Origin: Pterobdella sp. o SKG-2022
Lineage: Eukaryota > Annelida > Clitellata > Hirudinida > Piscicolidae
Assembly: GCA_964035795.1 (NCBI GenBank)
Contig: OZ038322.1
Span: 18,516,674 to 18,580,673, forward strand
DNA length: 64,000 nt
Direction: 5' to 3'
Below are positions 37,217-50,549 of this stretch, piece by piece; position 1 is the first letter of the stretch, and each line of letters opens with the position of its first letter. The notes beneath the pieces are model-generated. The model saw only the letters and a program-made list of their open reading frames with translations, searched no databases and was not told where the DNA came from. The position numbers and the translations under genes are program-made.

Positions 37217-39158
37217 TTTAGTTCAGTATCAACTGAAATATGATTTAATTAAAAAAATTCAAGAATTGAAAAAAAACTACAAGGAAATTTAAAATGTAGA
37301 TTGCTTATAACAGGACATACTGGTTCAATTTAAAACTATATGCCACACATTAGTAAAGTTGGTAATAAACCTTAAATAAAACATTAAAAAAAGTTTTTAA
37401 ACTGATATAAAAAAATAGAATATTTTATAAAGCTTTTTTAAAAATTCTAGTATCGGGATATCTCACAAACCCAGATTAACCCATTTCTGTACTTTATAGA
37501 TTTTAAGTTTAATAAAATTAGAAAAGTAGAAAAAAAAATGGAAATAAATAATTTTATACATAAGAAAAAAATATTTTCAGATAGACAGGTTTTAGGTGAA
37601 GATGGTGGAGAGTAATAGGGTAAGGCTTGATGTAAGAGAACATTAGTGTGTAAAAAACAAAACAAGCAGCACTATTAAAGACATTGTTATAAAAAGCAAA
37701 CGTGGAATTTGGTAAATTGAGGTAAAGAAAGTTGCATCACTCCACACGAGGAAGAATGAGAGAAAAGACGATAATTTTTAGAGTAGAATCATCAATTGGA
37801 AGAGAAATTTGCATAAGTTTTTGGAACTAACAAAAGCAGCAAAAAACAATACTTTTTAAGTTTTTATCAAGTCCACGAAGCTTTTTGTGATTGAACTCAC
37901 ATTATCAAGACTTGAAAATGTAAGTTAAAATTAAGAACAGTATCGTGTACTTAAATAAACTTTGAAATATTTTCATTCAAAGATTTAATAAAAGAATTAA
38001 AGAAAAAAAATGCTTACAGTGTAAAATGAGTAGAGATGAGAAAGCCATTTAATGTAACAAGTAGTAGAATGAGCTTGTCGCTAAGCTATTTTCGAGTTTC
38101 CTAAGAATCTACTTGAAGCCAAAGCAATTTTGGTTAAATCATAGAACATACGAAAAAGAGATACCAAAAAAAATTCTCAAAAGTAAATATGAAGTCAGAT
38201 GAAAAATTGAAAAAGAAGTTAAAGAAGTGACAAAGATATTCACCTTGTAAAGAGAAGACAAGTCAAATGTTGACGAAGTAAAATGAGCAAAAAAAAATTT
38301 TTGTTAACTAAGAGCCAGTGTCTACGAGAAACATTGAAGCGGCATAAAATTCTATAAAAAGTATAGAAAAATTGCTTAATAAATTGATCAAAGAAAGAGA
38401 CAGGAAAGGCTAGGTAGGTTTAGTGAATGAAAATGAGATACTAAAATCTATGGTATTATCAAGAGTGAAAAAACAACCTTGAAAGAGATTGAATAGAGCA
38501 AGTATGTGAAAAAACTTATTAGTTTAGAAAGCATTTTTTCTATTGAAATCTACGTTGGAGTATATGAATGAGTATGTAAAGTATAAAAAAAAAGAAAGAT
38601 TTAGAAGTCATAAACAAAAGTAAGGAGAGAGCTAAAAGGTCGAAAAATTTACTTTTCTACTTGTTTTCCTGTTTTTTTCTTTCACAAGAAAAATTTAATT
38701 AATTAAATTCTTTTAGTCTAAATACTCGCACAAACACATGCTTTTTTCACTCCAGAACCGAAAATAATGATAAATTATGTTTTCAAGGCGAAAATACTGA
38801 TACTATAAGTACATCATGATTATATGACACTCTTGGTTTGTTGCAGGGCACATCTTTCGAATTAATTGGCTAGCCTTTGAGGTGTGTTAGCATGTATGGA
38901 CACAAATTTGAATCAGGAGGTCATGGAGTTGAAAAGGAAAGAGCAAGATAAGAGATTCATGACAGGCGCCGGGGGTAGCGTATACAGATGCCCGATGTCA
39001 GAAGCCGCCTTGGTGTGATGGAGAGGGTAATGCTTTTCATCTGCCTTTTTTTATTGAACTTATCTTTTTAAAAAGTCAGTTTTTTGTTGACAACATCTAC
39101 ATCTTTTTCTTTCCACCTTTCTACTCTTTTTTCAGCTTTTGAGAAACTAATTCTTGCT

Positions 39159-39197
39159 CTTGATAATGTAAGTTAGACTTACGAAAAACTTCGTGAC
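39159..39197 (+). repeat. Dispersed about 40-nt motif with two adjacent hairpins (best copy)
   Basis: Reads CTTGATAATGTAAGTTAGAC, then TTACGAAAAACTTCGTGAC. GTAAGT-TAG-ACTTAC and ACGAA-AAAC-TTCGT can form neighbouring stem-loops. Related copies: 39965-39996 (+), 41481-41518 (+), 37873-37909 (-), 54293-54332 (-), 54457-54490 (-) and 18738-18769 (-). Function unknown. Confidence 0.55.
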
Positions 39198-40582
39198 TTT
39201 TTGAAAGAATACTTTGTAATTGCCTTACTATTTGATTTAGGCTATTCTAAGTTGACTCTAGCTTATTTCTGTTCTCTAGAAGTAATTCAAAGCATCTTGA
39301 ACTCAACTTTTCTAAATTCAATCTCATCTTTTCTTAAGTTTGAATTTATCTTGTTCTTCCTACCACAACATTATGAGAATGTTGACTAGCAAAAATTTGA
39401 ACTTTCAAAAAACACAAAATATATATGCTTTACTAATTTTTACCAAGCCAATCTTGATGTGAACACTCAGTGTTCTGAAATTATATTCATTTTACGGTTT
39501 GGCTTTTGATAAAATCAATCTTGATGTGGAGATGTGGACGTATGATCAAACAAACTATCTGAAAGTTCATAGAGCTAGAGCTGGTTGTAACGAGAATGAT
39601 TAAATAAAATAAAAATAAAAAAGTAAAAAATCAAATGTTAAACAAAGCTGAAAAGTTATACAAAATACATCTTTTTGAGCAGTTGAACGAGGTGAATTTT
39701 CAAAAAAAAGTGTTGGAAAGTTTTATTAATTAATCATGCTAACTCTCTGTGAACTAAAAAAAACACTATCTATCGAAATATAGTCAATATTTTCTTAATA
39801 GAAATTCAAGGTTTGAATTTCTTTTAGAGACTTCGTAAGTATCTTGTATTTTAAATTCTGGTTTGATATTCGCAGAAAGCATTTTTTTACATGTTGAGCT
39901 ATTTAATGGAAATCTTAACAGAATTTCTGATACAGCTTTTTTCATCTTTGTATACTTCATTGTTAATGTGAGTTTGACTTACGAAAAGCTTTGTGAAAAT
40001 TAATTAACTTTGAAAGGAATGAAATTCTTTGTTCTGAAACTTGAAAAGATAAGTTATTCGAATTGAATTTTTCGTGTTGTTAATACATTTTTACTTAATT
40101 CATAAAGTGATTACAAGATTTCATTCAGTTATCTTGAGTCAAAAGATTGTATAAAACACCACAACGTGGCATTCTAAACATGTAGAAGCACGCACCATGT
40201 TAACTTCTAGCACCATTATCTCTACATTTGACACAACCAACTGTCAGCCGTCGATGCCATAGAATGAATATGAGACACTGTTTTTGAACAAATTTTTACG
40301 TTTGTTACGTGATAAAGTTTTTAAAAGTTTTTTTTTATTAAAAACTCAGAATATTTGATTGTACAATTATCGATAAATTTAGTATTGACTGATAAATTTG
40401 GGCAATCATGTATAAGCCTAAATAAACAATGTATGAACTGGGAGAAGAAGGTGTAAATATTTTATCGAGATATAATAATTTGATGTACAAAATTTATAGA
40501 ATACTTTGGAAACTCATTTTTAATTAATTAGAAATTTGTATGAAATAAAGCCGAGATATTTAATATAGTTGGATCATTTCGA

Positions 40583-40684
40583 AATGTAATGTAATGCGGT
40601 ATTTATAAAGCGCTTTATCTTATAGATCAAAGCGCTTGCTAAAAATTTAATGTAGCGAAAACACACTGTGGAACCGGTGCTAAT
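40583..40684 (-). mobile_element. SINE fragment lacking the tRNA head
   Basis: Matches the body and tail of the SINE at 16345-16524: minus strand TTAGCACCGG, CACAGTGTGTTTTCGCTACA, AGCAAGCGCTTTGATCTATA, AAAGCGCTTTATAAATACCG, then ATTACATTACATT. Two AAGCGCTT blocks form an inverted repeat near the 3' end. 5'-truncated. Confidence 0.65.
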
Positions 40685-41170
40685 TGAAAGATAAAATTGA
40701 GGTTTATAAAGTGAAAAATTAGAAAACAAACATTATATTAACAGGAATAATTGAAAATAAATAATAATAACTAAAAAAATAATTAAAAATCACACCGGTG
40801 TTTTATGATGATAGTTAATTAATAGTTGTTATTGTAATAGAACTATCATTTTGGATGATAGAAAAAGAAACGAAATATAAACAAACATGAAGAAATACCT
40901 TTTGTTACTCATATTTTCTTTTCTTTTTTACTTTATTCTTTTTCCAATTCCTCACCCAATAATGGAAGTGTACGTAAAAATAAAAGAAAAATACGAGCTG
41001 AAAATATCTTGTGAATTCCAAACACACGCCCATCATATGCTATCCTTTCTCAACCGCCTCCGAAAAGGTCATCAAGTTATAAAAATTTTAATTTTTCAAT
41101 TTTAATAATTATTTTTTTTTTAGAGTTTTTTTTCATATTTATTTTGGAATTATTATTTTAAATTCATTTT

Positions 41171-41222
41171 TAACGCGCACAGTTTGCAAACTAGGCTTGC
41201 TTCAGAGGCACTTGCCTTCTTG
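41171..41222 (-). mobile_element. Old LINE 3'-end relic
   Basis: Resembles the 3' terminus of the LINE copies at 41629 and 49374 (plus strand GCGCACAGTTTGCAAA, then GCTTGCTTCAGAGGCACTT) but is diverged and very short. It sits about 400 bp from copy A. Confidence 0.5.
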
Positions 41223-41628
41223 GCCCAAAAAAAGGAACCGATAACTAAAATACATTAACAAAAGTATCAATCTATTCATTTTTGTTTTTTTTACTTCATA
41301 TATTTATTTTTTTTTCATTCTATATCTCTTATTTATATATTAATTATTATTTAATATTTTTTTTTTAAATTTGTTTTTTAGGTTTTAATCAAAAGTTTTA
41401 CTATTAGTTCATTAATTGTCAGATATTCAAATTTAGACGTTTCCATGGAAGTCAGTAACGTTCTTATATTGGTATCTCTACTTGGGAATGTAAGTTCATC
41501 TTACAAGAAACTTTGTAGGCTAAAATAAACTCCAAAAAGTTTTTTCATTCGAATATTCATGTTTGGCTCAATGAATTAAAAAGTATAAGTGATAGAATAA
41601 ATAAAGCAAAAATGTATAAAATGTTATA

Positions 41629-42997
41629 ATTATTATTATTATTAAGATTTTTATAGCGCACAGTTATCAATTCAAGATTGCTTCTGAGGCGCTTAAGGCT
41701 TGTAAGAGATTATGACTGGGGGTGTTTATTGTATAAGTGAGTTTTCAAAAGTTTGCGAAAGTTCATGAGAGAAGGCGATGAGCGCAAGTTAGAAAGGAGT
41801 GAATTCACAAACGTGGAGCCTGGTGAGAAAAAGAACGACTAGTAAACAAGTCTGAAGTAACAGGTTGATGAAGCTGGAGACCAGAGTTCAAGGATCTGAG
41901 TGGTTAACATGTGTGTCTAACTGACAAAAAAGCAAAAAGATAAGCAGGTTGTTCAAGCTTGAGAGTGCATGCAATAAGCCAAAGTAATTTAAACTTGCAT
42001 CTTTGAGAGGCAGGTAACCAGTGCAAACGATCAAGACAGTCGCTGGAAGAGCTGAAATAATCAGCTTGAAGAACCGTCTTGGGCGCGTGGTTTTGGAGGG
42101 CTTGAAGTTTGCATAAAAGATAGTTTGCCTGTCCGCAAAAGAGAGAATTACAGTAGTCCAATCTGGAAAGAACTAGTGAGATAAAAAGGGCATTAGCAGT
42201 GGAAAGAGGTAAGAATTTGCGTACTCGTTTTATGGCATAGATATGGAAGTTGGAAGATTGGATTGTTTGAGAAATAAAGTGAGCAAAGTTAAAATTTGAA
42301 TCTAAGGTGACACCTAAGATTTTGAGCTTGGAAGATCCAAAGAGTGTGGTGCCGTCGAGAGTTACCACAGAAGGAAGATTGTATTTTGCTAAAAGACGAG
42401 AGCTGCCGACAAACATCAACCCACTCTTAGTAGGGTTTAGTTTCAGTTGGCTTTGGAAAAAACAGGAGCTTAGAACGGAAAGACAACTGGATAATTTAAG
42501 GAAAGTGGAGTAAGGATCTGGGTGAGAGACTCCGGTGAAAAGTGATGTCATCAGCGAAATGGTGAAAAAGCAAGTCGTGCTGTACAAAAATGCTACACAT
42601 GGGTGATGTATAAAGAGAGAAGAGGATTGGTCCCAGAACGGAGCCCTGCGGCCCGCCTGAGTTGAGTGATGTAAGAGAAGAAGAGAAATTGTCCATTTTA
42701 ACGAACTGAGAACGTTGAGAAAGGTAAGAGCGAAACTAAGAAAGAGCGAGATCAGAAATATTGAAGTGTCTATTCAAAATATCAATTAAGATATTGTGGT
42801 CGAAAGTGTCAAAAGCAGCAGAAAGGTCTAGCGAAACCAAAACGGCCGCATGTCCAGTAGCGCAGACTGTCAGTGATGCGTAAGAGTGTGGTTTCTGTTG
42901 AGTGGTACTTGCGATATGCTGATTGGAAAGGATTAAAATTAGGAGATGATGAAACGTGAGAAGTTATTCTGGAAAGAACGAGTTTTTCGATAATTTT
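41629..42997 (-). mobile_element. CR1/jockey-like LINE, copy A (5'-truncated)
   Basis: Holds the second half of ORF2: GGPQGSVLGPILFSLYTSPM and the RT active-site region HFADDITFH (42496-42696), then the 227-codon C-terminal frame (41904-42587: KLNPTKSGLMFVGSS, LSRLDYCNSLFCGQ, LQALQNHAPKTV). It ends with an (ATT)n tail at 41629-41646. Homology with copy B stops at about 42997. It carries a private 11-bp deletion near 42865. It shares with copy B a TAG in place of Trp (S-stop-FRSYLS) and a frameshift after HFADDITFH. Confidence 0.9.
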
Positions 42998-43939
42998 ATA
43001 TAATTATATTTCGATAATGATAATCAAACTATGAAAAAAATCTTCTCTTCTACTTGAACTAATGAAAATACACAAAAGATCCCAGACAAACCCTTTTCAT
43101 ATGGCTGTACGCACTGCTTTTAGTAGAAAAAAACTGACTGTAGCTTTTCTGGTTGCAACTTCTTAATAATGGTAAATGTGCAAGTTGAAAACAAGTTTGA
43201 CGAGACTGGCTGGTGTAACTGGGAACCTCAACGAACAACAAGTGAAGTCTATGTAATGAGTAATTACGACAAATAAAAATTCATGTTAGTAAGAATCATA
43301 CATAGTTACCTGAATACCGAAAGTATTGATTGAATAGGCAAACAGAAAATTCACAGATAAATTAAATTTTCTAGTATCGACATGAAGTTAATCATTAAGG
43401 GATAAAGTTGAACATTTTACAAACATTGAATAGTGAAAATTGAATAATGAAATAGAAAAAGACAGAGACAAAGACGAAATAAAGTTTATTTTAAGCATGA
43501 AATCAAAGGCACACACTAAACTCTAAATTTAAAAAAATGAAGTGGTTATTGTCAATTTTATAAGTTCAAATAAAAAAATCCTTAAATTTCAAGTCATTCT
43601 AAAGCGAAACAAAGATAATTGATCATATCAACATGTTGAGCGGCAAATTTTGAGATTTTTTATAAGAGGTTTCTTTTTTCTATTGTTCCATGGATCTCTG
43701 AATCGGACTCATACTTATTCATGGCTTACCACTAAAGTCAGGCTTTTATTGCAATTGTTGAACGCTTGAATGTCGTCATCAGTAAAATCACTTTTAAATT
43801 TTAAAAAAATTTTGGTGTTTTTGACCTTTTACCTTAAGTGATTATCCAAATTTTCTGATCAGCTTCATCATAAGTATTTGCGTTTTATTATTATTATTAT
43901 TATTGTTATTATAATTATACTTATATTTTATTCATGTAG

Positions 43940-45485
43940 CTCTTATTTTTGCATGTGATTACCATTGTTATTAGTATTATTACGGTTCTTATTGACACTA
44001 CAGAAACTCAAACAGAAATCAAAAACAACCCAGCAAAATATGACTTCAAAAAAATATTTGATGAGAACATAGAACCCTCAGAAACATTGAAACACAAATC
44101 TTCATTGAAAAACATTTTTATACCATGGTTGCAAGGCTCAAATCCTGCTCGCGGAAACATGATAAATTATCAATATTCGGATTTGGTTGGAGATGACAAC
44201 GTCTGCGGAAAGATAAGAACTAAAGCATTTCATTCCTATCATGAATATTACAACTACACGTGTGAAACTGATATAAAAAAAGTTTTTATCATAAAAAAAT
44301 TAGACACATCAAAATTTATAAACGACTTTGACGATACTATAGAAGGAGAAAAATATTCCATAACCGGAACTAAGATTGCCAATGGTACGAAAGAAATACG
44401 CATATTGTCCATCTGCTCGCCTTGCTTGATCTCAGATTTGGGCAAGATTTCCACATATGGGTACCAACCAACATTGGTTGATTGTAATCCAAGCAACAAA
44501 AAATTCACAGAATCTTTTCCAAAAAATAACTATGACGAAGTCTTTGTAATTTCACAATACTGGGGTGGCTTTTACTTTCATAAGATGGTGGAAGACATTC
44601 CCAGATTAGCTCTTTTTCTTCCCTTCCTTCAATCACATCCGGCTATCAAAATCCACGCAATGGACAATTACAAACGAACTGTTCAAGTAATTCAAGTTCT
44701 AGGATTGGATCCTTCAAGGGTTGTTTCTGGTCACATGGTGGCCAAAATAGCGTACGTTCCCAGACCCACTAAATGTGGCTTTGCGAACTTTTTAGAAGCT
44801 CAAGTTCTCAACAGAGTCTACATAGACTACATTCGAAAGCACATCAAACAACCAATCAGAAATAAACTAGTGCTCATCAAACGATCTGGAGTACGTAGAT
44901 TGGTTGAGCACAATGAGGTTGTCACCACTCTCAAATGTACAGCTTCCAAATACAACTTAGAGCTGCAGGTGTTCCCTGACAACCCGAGCCCTTCTTTGAA
45001 CAAAACCATGCTTATGTTCGCCGAAGCAGTTGCCATCTTTGCACCGCATGGAGCTGGCCTCTCGAACATTCTCTTCAGTCTGCCAGGCACCCTAGTGGTT
45101 GAAGGTTACAATTAAATACTCACCATTCAATTAATCAATTCATATCCATTAAAAATTCATCTTCTTCATTATCTTCTTTATGACTGAGTCAGTTATGATT
45201 ACTTAGATATGAGTTTTCGCCAAGATTAGTGCTATTATAAAAAAATTAACTGCCTCCACTCTATTCCAGTACATCATCAGCATCATCATTATCCACACAG
45301 GAAACCTTCGTATGAAATTCAATTTGTGTTATCAGAGACTAGCTTACGTCTTGGGTATGAGGCATTACATAATGAGTTCCAGAAAAAGCGACATCTTTGA
45401 AATCTCACTAAATGTTTCTTACGTCAATGAAACAATGGACAAATTGTTGAACATGTTGCTCAAAGGTGGGAGAAGTAGTGTTTAG
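43940..45485 (+). CDS. GT61 (DUF563) glycosyltransferase, first exon not found
   Basis: Exon 43940-45104 and exon 45301-45485 join in phase (GTLVVEG to NLRMKFNLCY), with donor GTTACA and acceptor CACACAG. GT61 enzymes, such as EOGT and POMGNT2 in animals, transfer sugars to secreted proteins in the ER/Golgi. The frame begins with a hydrophobic stretch (LLFLHVITIVISIITVLI), a likely signal anchor. The first in-frame Met lies far inside the protein, so the start is in a missing 5' exon joined at the TGTAG acceptor (43935-43939). Family landmarks are QYWGGFYFHKMVEDIPRLAL, LVLIKRSGVRRL and the diagnostic FAPHGAGLSNILFSLPG. N-glycosylation sequons are present. The C-terminus is KGGRSSV, then TAG. 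I cannot say which acceptor sugar or protein it uses; it is not a clear EOGT or POMGNT2 orthologue by eye. Confidence 0.85.
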
Positions 45486-48400
45486 TTAAAGTGATAGATG
45501 GCAAAATAGAAAGATTTGATGAGAGTGGTATAAAATGTAATGTTGGTGTCACGTGGTGTAAGTGGGCAAAGATGAAAGCAGGGTATGTTTAATGGGTTTT
45601 AAGAGTAGGAACAAATAATGTTTTCAGAACTTTTCCCAGTTTGTCAATTTATTTTTTCAGCTATTTTTACTTTTTTAGTCAAAGGTATATTGTATTCAAA
45701 TTTTCATAGAACCAATGTCTATTTAATTATTTTTATCGATCTTCATTTTTTCTGTTTTTTTGCGCTAATAGTTTTCAATCGTCTCAAAAAATGTTGTGCT
45801 TTTATGGGACTTGTACCATTTTTTTTCATTTACTTCAAAAAATTTTTTTGGTGTTGATGGTGTCTTGTTAATGAAACAGATCTTAGAAAATAACAGTGTT
45901 TTTATTGTTTTTTCAAAATCCTCTTTCATTGAGGTAGAAATTTCCTAATGAAATAATTATTCTTTTAATTCTAAATTAACTGGCTTGTAGCACCATTTAA
46001 TTCAGCGTGATTGTATAGATAATGGTGTTTACATATCGATGAAGTTTTGACTGAATAAAACTATCAAAATTATACTCTTGCATTCATTGAACTATCAAAT
46101 AAATCAAAAAAATATAGAATAGTAATAACTATAGATTTTTAAAAATAGTAAGTTTTGTGGAAAACTGTTAAAGAATACTTCAAGACTAATAAATATGAAA
46201 TATTAATTCACAATATGTTTTTTTACATCAATTTTTTTTGAAATTTTTAATGAAAATACAAAGAATACTCAAAACAACTTCTCCCACCTTTCGGCATATT
46301 CACTTGTCTCCGCATAAGTCCGCAATGATTTTATTCATCACAAACAAATTATGAGTTTTCTCAAGGCCAATTTCATCAGAATATATGATGTGAGATTTAT
46401 GCATACTTTATTTTTCAAAAATAATTCAGACTCAATATGATAAATTAATTATCAAATTTTTAATCTTTTTTAACCTTTGTCAAAGTAATGTTTTTATGAG
46501 CAACAACAATACATCACGTGTAGTTTTAAAATATTCTGTTTATTTTTTGTTCAAATCCTGGTATTTGTCAGTTTTGACCTTTTTTGGCAAATTTCAGTTT
46601 TTTCATGATTATTTGCACTCTTTTAGTAATTTTTATTGTAATGAGTTGTTCTTTCAGACTGTTCACAATGTGTCTTTGAGGTCTCATAGAAGTTTTCTTC
46701 CTTTTATGATTTTTTTTTAAATTTGAAAATTCAAATTTCAAATAAATTTTCTTAAAAACTCTGTTTCAATCATGATAAAAAGTAATCAATATGTTCATAA
46801 AAATTTTAAATGTATAGGTTGTTTTCAATGGTGAGGAGCCTAAACAAATACGTGATGTTTGTAAAAGGTTTATGGGCACAAGTTCCAATAAGTGAATGGT
46901 CAAATAGAAATTTGTAATAGATCTATTAAAATAATGTAGTGAAATTTTTTTATATTACATTTAGTCAATCAAAATTTTTTGAGCTTTTACTCAATACTTA
47001 AGACTAAAGAAAAATTCATAAGACGAAAAATAACACAATAGAAAAAAAAGGCTTTTAAAATTAAATCAGAGTAACAGGAAAAAAAAAAAACAATTTGATA
47101 ATGATGATGAGGTCAGTATAGGTATTGGATGGAAAGTAAGGGAGAGAAACAAAAAGGGAAGAAACTGAAAAAGTGTGAAATGAAGAGTTATTAATCATAA
47201 TTGTGAAAAAAATACAAAATTTCGGAGGAGAAAGAGGAGGAAACAAGGATTTTTGGAAAGAATACGATTGCGGTTTTGCCAATAAAAGGAAAAGTAAAAA
47301 GTTGGTATTTTAAAAAACAAGAAAAGTGAAGTTTGTGAAATAGAATAAAGAGCAATAGGTCGACGAGTGAGAAAACTAAAGAACACGAAGAGAGGAACAA
47401 TAGGAACGCTAGAGCTTGCGCAAAACTGGTTCTTCACAAAAGTGGGACCTTCTTTATTTGTTTTGTATTTTAGTTTTGAATCTTTCAGAAAAAATTTTAT
47501 TAGCTTCGAGTCATGTGTTTATAATTTTCATAAGTTTATTACGATCTACTGCATCAAAGGCAAATGACAGACTTGTGCCTTGAATTTTCAGCACTGGCAA
47601 TTTTTATATTTATTTTTTTATAAGATGTAGAAGAAACAGATAAATAATTGACTATTACATTTTTTCCAACTGTATTTTGATTCAAAATGGAAGTTTATTA
47701 ATAATTTCTATAAATTGCTTATTTATAGTTTCAAGTCTGATGGTAATATTCTGAAAAAAAAATTTCAATTTGTTTTCTTACCATTTTGAGTAGCATTATT
47801 GGCTTGCTATTTGGAAATTTTTTTTTTTTGGTTTTTGAATGGGAATCAATATACCTATTTCTATTTCAGAGTGTAATTCATTATTGATAGTTGAGTTTAT
47901 AAAATGAATAAGCTTTCCAATAATTGTATCATGTAAAAATTTTATGAATGCAGCTTGATTTTTTTATATCTCGAAATCTGTTTTTTTTTGTTTGCTGTTT
48001 GAATTTTTGATTTTTTCAAGCTTTAGTTAAATTTTAATATAAGTTTGGTGTTGATTTAGTAGTATTTTGTAAATTTAGTGAAAATTTTTTTATATAATAT
48101 ATTAGCTTGTTGAATGTAGTAGGTGGAGACTAGTGTTATTAAATTGTATAATAAAATAACCTAAAACGGAGATGGAAGATGAAAACGAAAAAATTTAAAG
48201 AAAGCAGAAAAATCATTAACGAGAAGAAAAAAAGACAAAGATGAATGTCAATTGGTAAAAGCAATAAATAAAATGAGATTTTCTTATTCAAAAATTAGAC
48301 TAATGATTAAAAAACTTTGAAGTTAAAAAGTTTTGAAAAAAGACTAGAATAAATTTTTAGAAAAAAACAGATGCCACCAATAAAAAAGTGGAAAAATTTT

Positions 48401-49373
48401 GAGAAGCAGAAAGTTTATATAAAAAAAATCAAAAAATAAAACTGATAAAGAAAATCATAATCAAGAATACTAATAAAAACAAAAAATTGAAAGTGGACAT
48501 TAAAAGATAAAAAACAGTTGGCTACAAAAACAAACCGAAAAAACGTTTGTTAAAAATCGCATTTTTAATCAAAACTATGTCCTACTTATTGAAATATAAG
48601 GGACCTACTACATAAAAAAAATTAGTTTTAGCAAAAAATGACCGAGCACATTAAAACCACTAAATTATCAAAAAAAAACTCGTGAAAGTTTTAAAAATTT
48701 AGATAAGTAAAAAAATTTTGCTTGATAAAGCATAAGAATTATTTTGGATAAAACAAAGATAAGAAGACCTATCCGTTCAAGACATTGAACTATATAATAA
48801 GTTAAACATTCTATATGAGTAGATCTGAATAAAATGTGGCACTGAAAGTTTTTTGATCAGTGTATGACTGTTTAGTTGGAGATCATTTTTGGTTTTACAT
48901 TAGCCAATAGAAATCTTTTGCGTGAGTCTATAGAAATCTATATGTAATAAAGTATAATTCTTTCGAAACTCGACCCTTTAAAATACACTTTAGTAAATTG
49001 CTTAGTAACTGTGCAATGGGTTTTGTCATATTACCTGATGCCTTATCGTTTAATAAGAACCTTTTGTTTGTGAAACAAAACGTATTATTTTTTTTTATAA
49101 TTTTGTAGTTTCTTGCAAACAAACATGTAAATAGCGCAGAACAACATGTTATATAGTTAACTAAGTAAACATAGAAACAATTAAGATAAATCACATTTAT
49201 CAAAGTGAATCCACAATTGTTATATCAAATATTCCAGTATAATGATAACGAAATTTAAATTGAAATAACTATATTTACTTTACTACTACTATTTTATAGT
49301 TATAATAACTAGAAAATTCGTTTGTATAGTTAAATGTCCTTAAACTTTTGAATATTTTCGATGCTTTTTAAAT
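45486..49373. other. Intergenic, A+T-rich, no gene seen
   Basis: Downstream of the GT61 gene; a candidate AATAAA for it is at 46054-46059. The plus strand has purine-rich blocks at about 47.08-47.42 and 48.16-48.72 kb. No gene, RNA or element end was recognised. Confidence 0.45.
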
Positions 49374-49644
49374 TTATTATTATTAAGATTTGTATAGCGC
49401 ACAGTTATCAATTCAAGATTGCTTCAGAGGCGCTCAAGGTTTGTAAAAGATTATGACTGGGGATGTTTATTGTATAAGTGAGTTTTCAAAAGTTTGCAAA
49501 AATTCATGAGAGAAGGCGATGAGCGCAAGTTAGAAAGGAGTGAATTCACAAACGTGGAGCCTGGTGAGAAAAAGAGCGACTAGTAAACAAGTCTGAAGTA
49601 ACAGGTTGATGAAGCTGGAGACCAGAGTTCAAGGATCTGAGTGG

Positions 49645-50437
49645 TTAACATGTGTGTCTAACTGACAAAAAAGCAAAAAGATAAGCAGGTTGTTCAAGCT
49701 TGAGAGTGCATGCAATGAGCCAAAGTAATTTAAACTTGCATCTTTGAGAGGCAGGTAACCAGTGCAAACGATCAAGACAGTCGCTGGAAGAGCTGAAATA
49801 ATCAGCTTGAAGAACCGTCTTGGGCGCGTGGTTTTGGAGGGCTTGAAGTTTGCATAAAAGATAGTTTGCCTGTCCGCAAAAGAGAGAATTACAGTAGTCC
49901 AATCTGGAAAGAACTAGTGAGATAAAAAGGGCATTAGCAGTGGAAAGAGGTAAGAATTTGCGTACTCGTTTTATGGCATAGATATGGAAGTTGGAAGATT
50001 GGATTGTTTGAGAAATAAAGTGAGCAAAGTTAAAATTTGAATCTAAGGTGACACCTAAGATTTTGAGCTTGGAAGATCCAAAGAGTGTGGTGCCGTCGAG
50101 AGTTACCACAGAAGGAAGATTGTATTTTGCTAAAAGACGAGAGCTGCCGACAAACATCAACCCACTCTTAGTAGGGTTTAGTTTCAGTTGGCTTTGGAAA
50201 AAACAGGAGCTTAGAACGGAAAGACAACTGGATAATTTAAGGAAAGTGGAGTAAGGATCTGGGTGAGAGACTCCGGTGAAAAGTGATGTCATCAGCGAAA
50301 TGGTGAAAAAGCAAGTCGTGCTGTACAAAAATGCTACACATGGGTGATGTATAAAGAGAGAAGAGGATTGGTCCCAGAACGGAGCCCTGCGGCCCGCCTG
50401 AGTTGAGTGATGTAAGAGAAGAAGAGAAATTGTCCAT
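49645..50437 (-). pseudogene. LINE copy B ORF2, C-terminal RT part
   Basis: Two overlapping frames. 50237-50437 holds the RT palm motif (FHHFADDITFH) and 49645-50328 holds thumb and C-terminal residues (LSRLDYCNSLFCGQANYLL). In a working element these are one frame; here they are split by a frameshift, with a TAG just upstream (near 50480). Identical in protein sequence to copy A over 227 codons. Confidence 0.88.
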
Positions 50438-50549
50438 TTTAACGAACTGAGAACGTTGAGAAAGGTAAGAGCGAAACTAAGAAAGAGCGAGATCAGAAAT
50501 ATTGAAGTGTCTATTCAAAATATCAATTAAGATATTGTGATCGAGAGTG

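Larger units (their letters stand above)
37217..41628. other. Intergenic, A+T-rich, no gene seen
   Basis: Upstream of the mannosidase start. Notable only for a purine-rich plus strand at about 37.6-38.65 kb, a G+C-richer island at about 38850-39020 with no long frame, three copies of the two-hairpin repeat, a SINE fragment (40583-40684) and a LINE 3'-end relic (41171-41222). Confidence 0.45.

Noticed and set aside
38850..39020. G+C-richer island as a coding exon
   Set aside because: All frames are short and match nothing recognised; it may be an old repeat.
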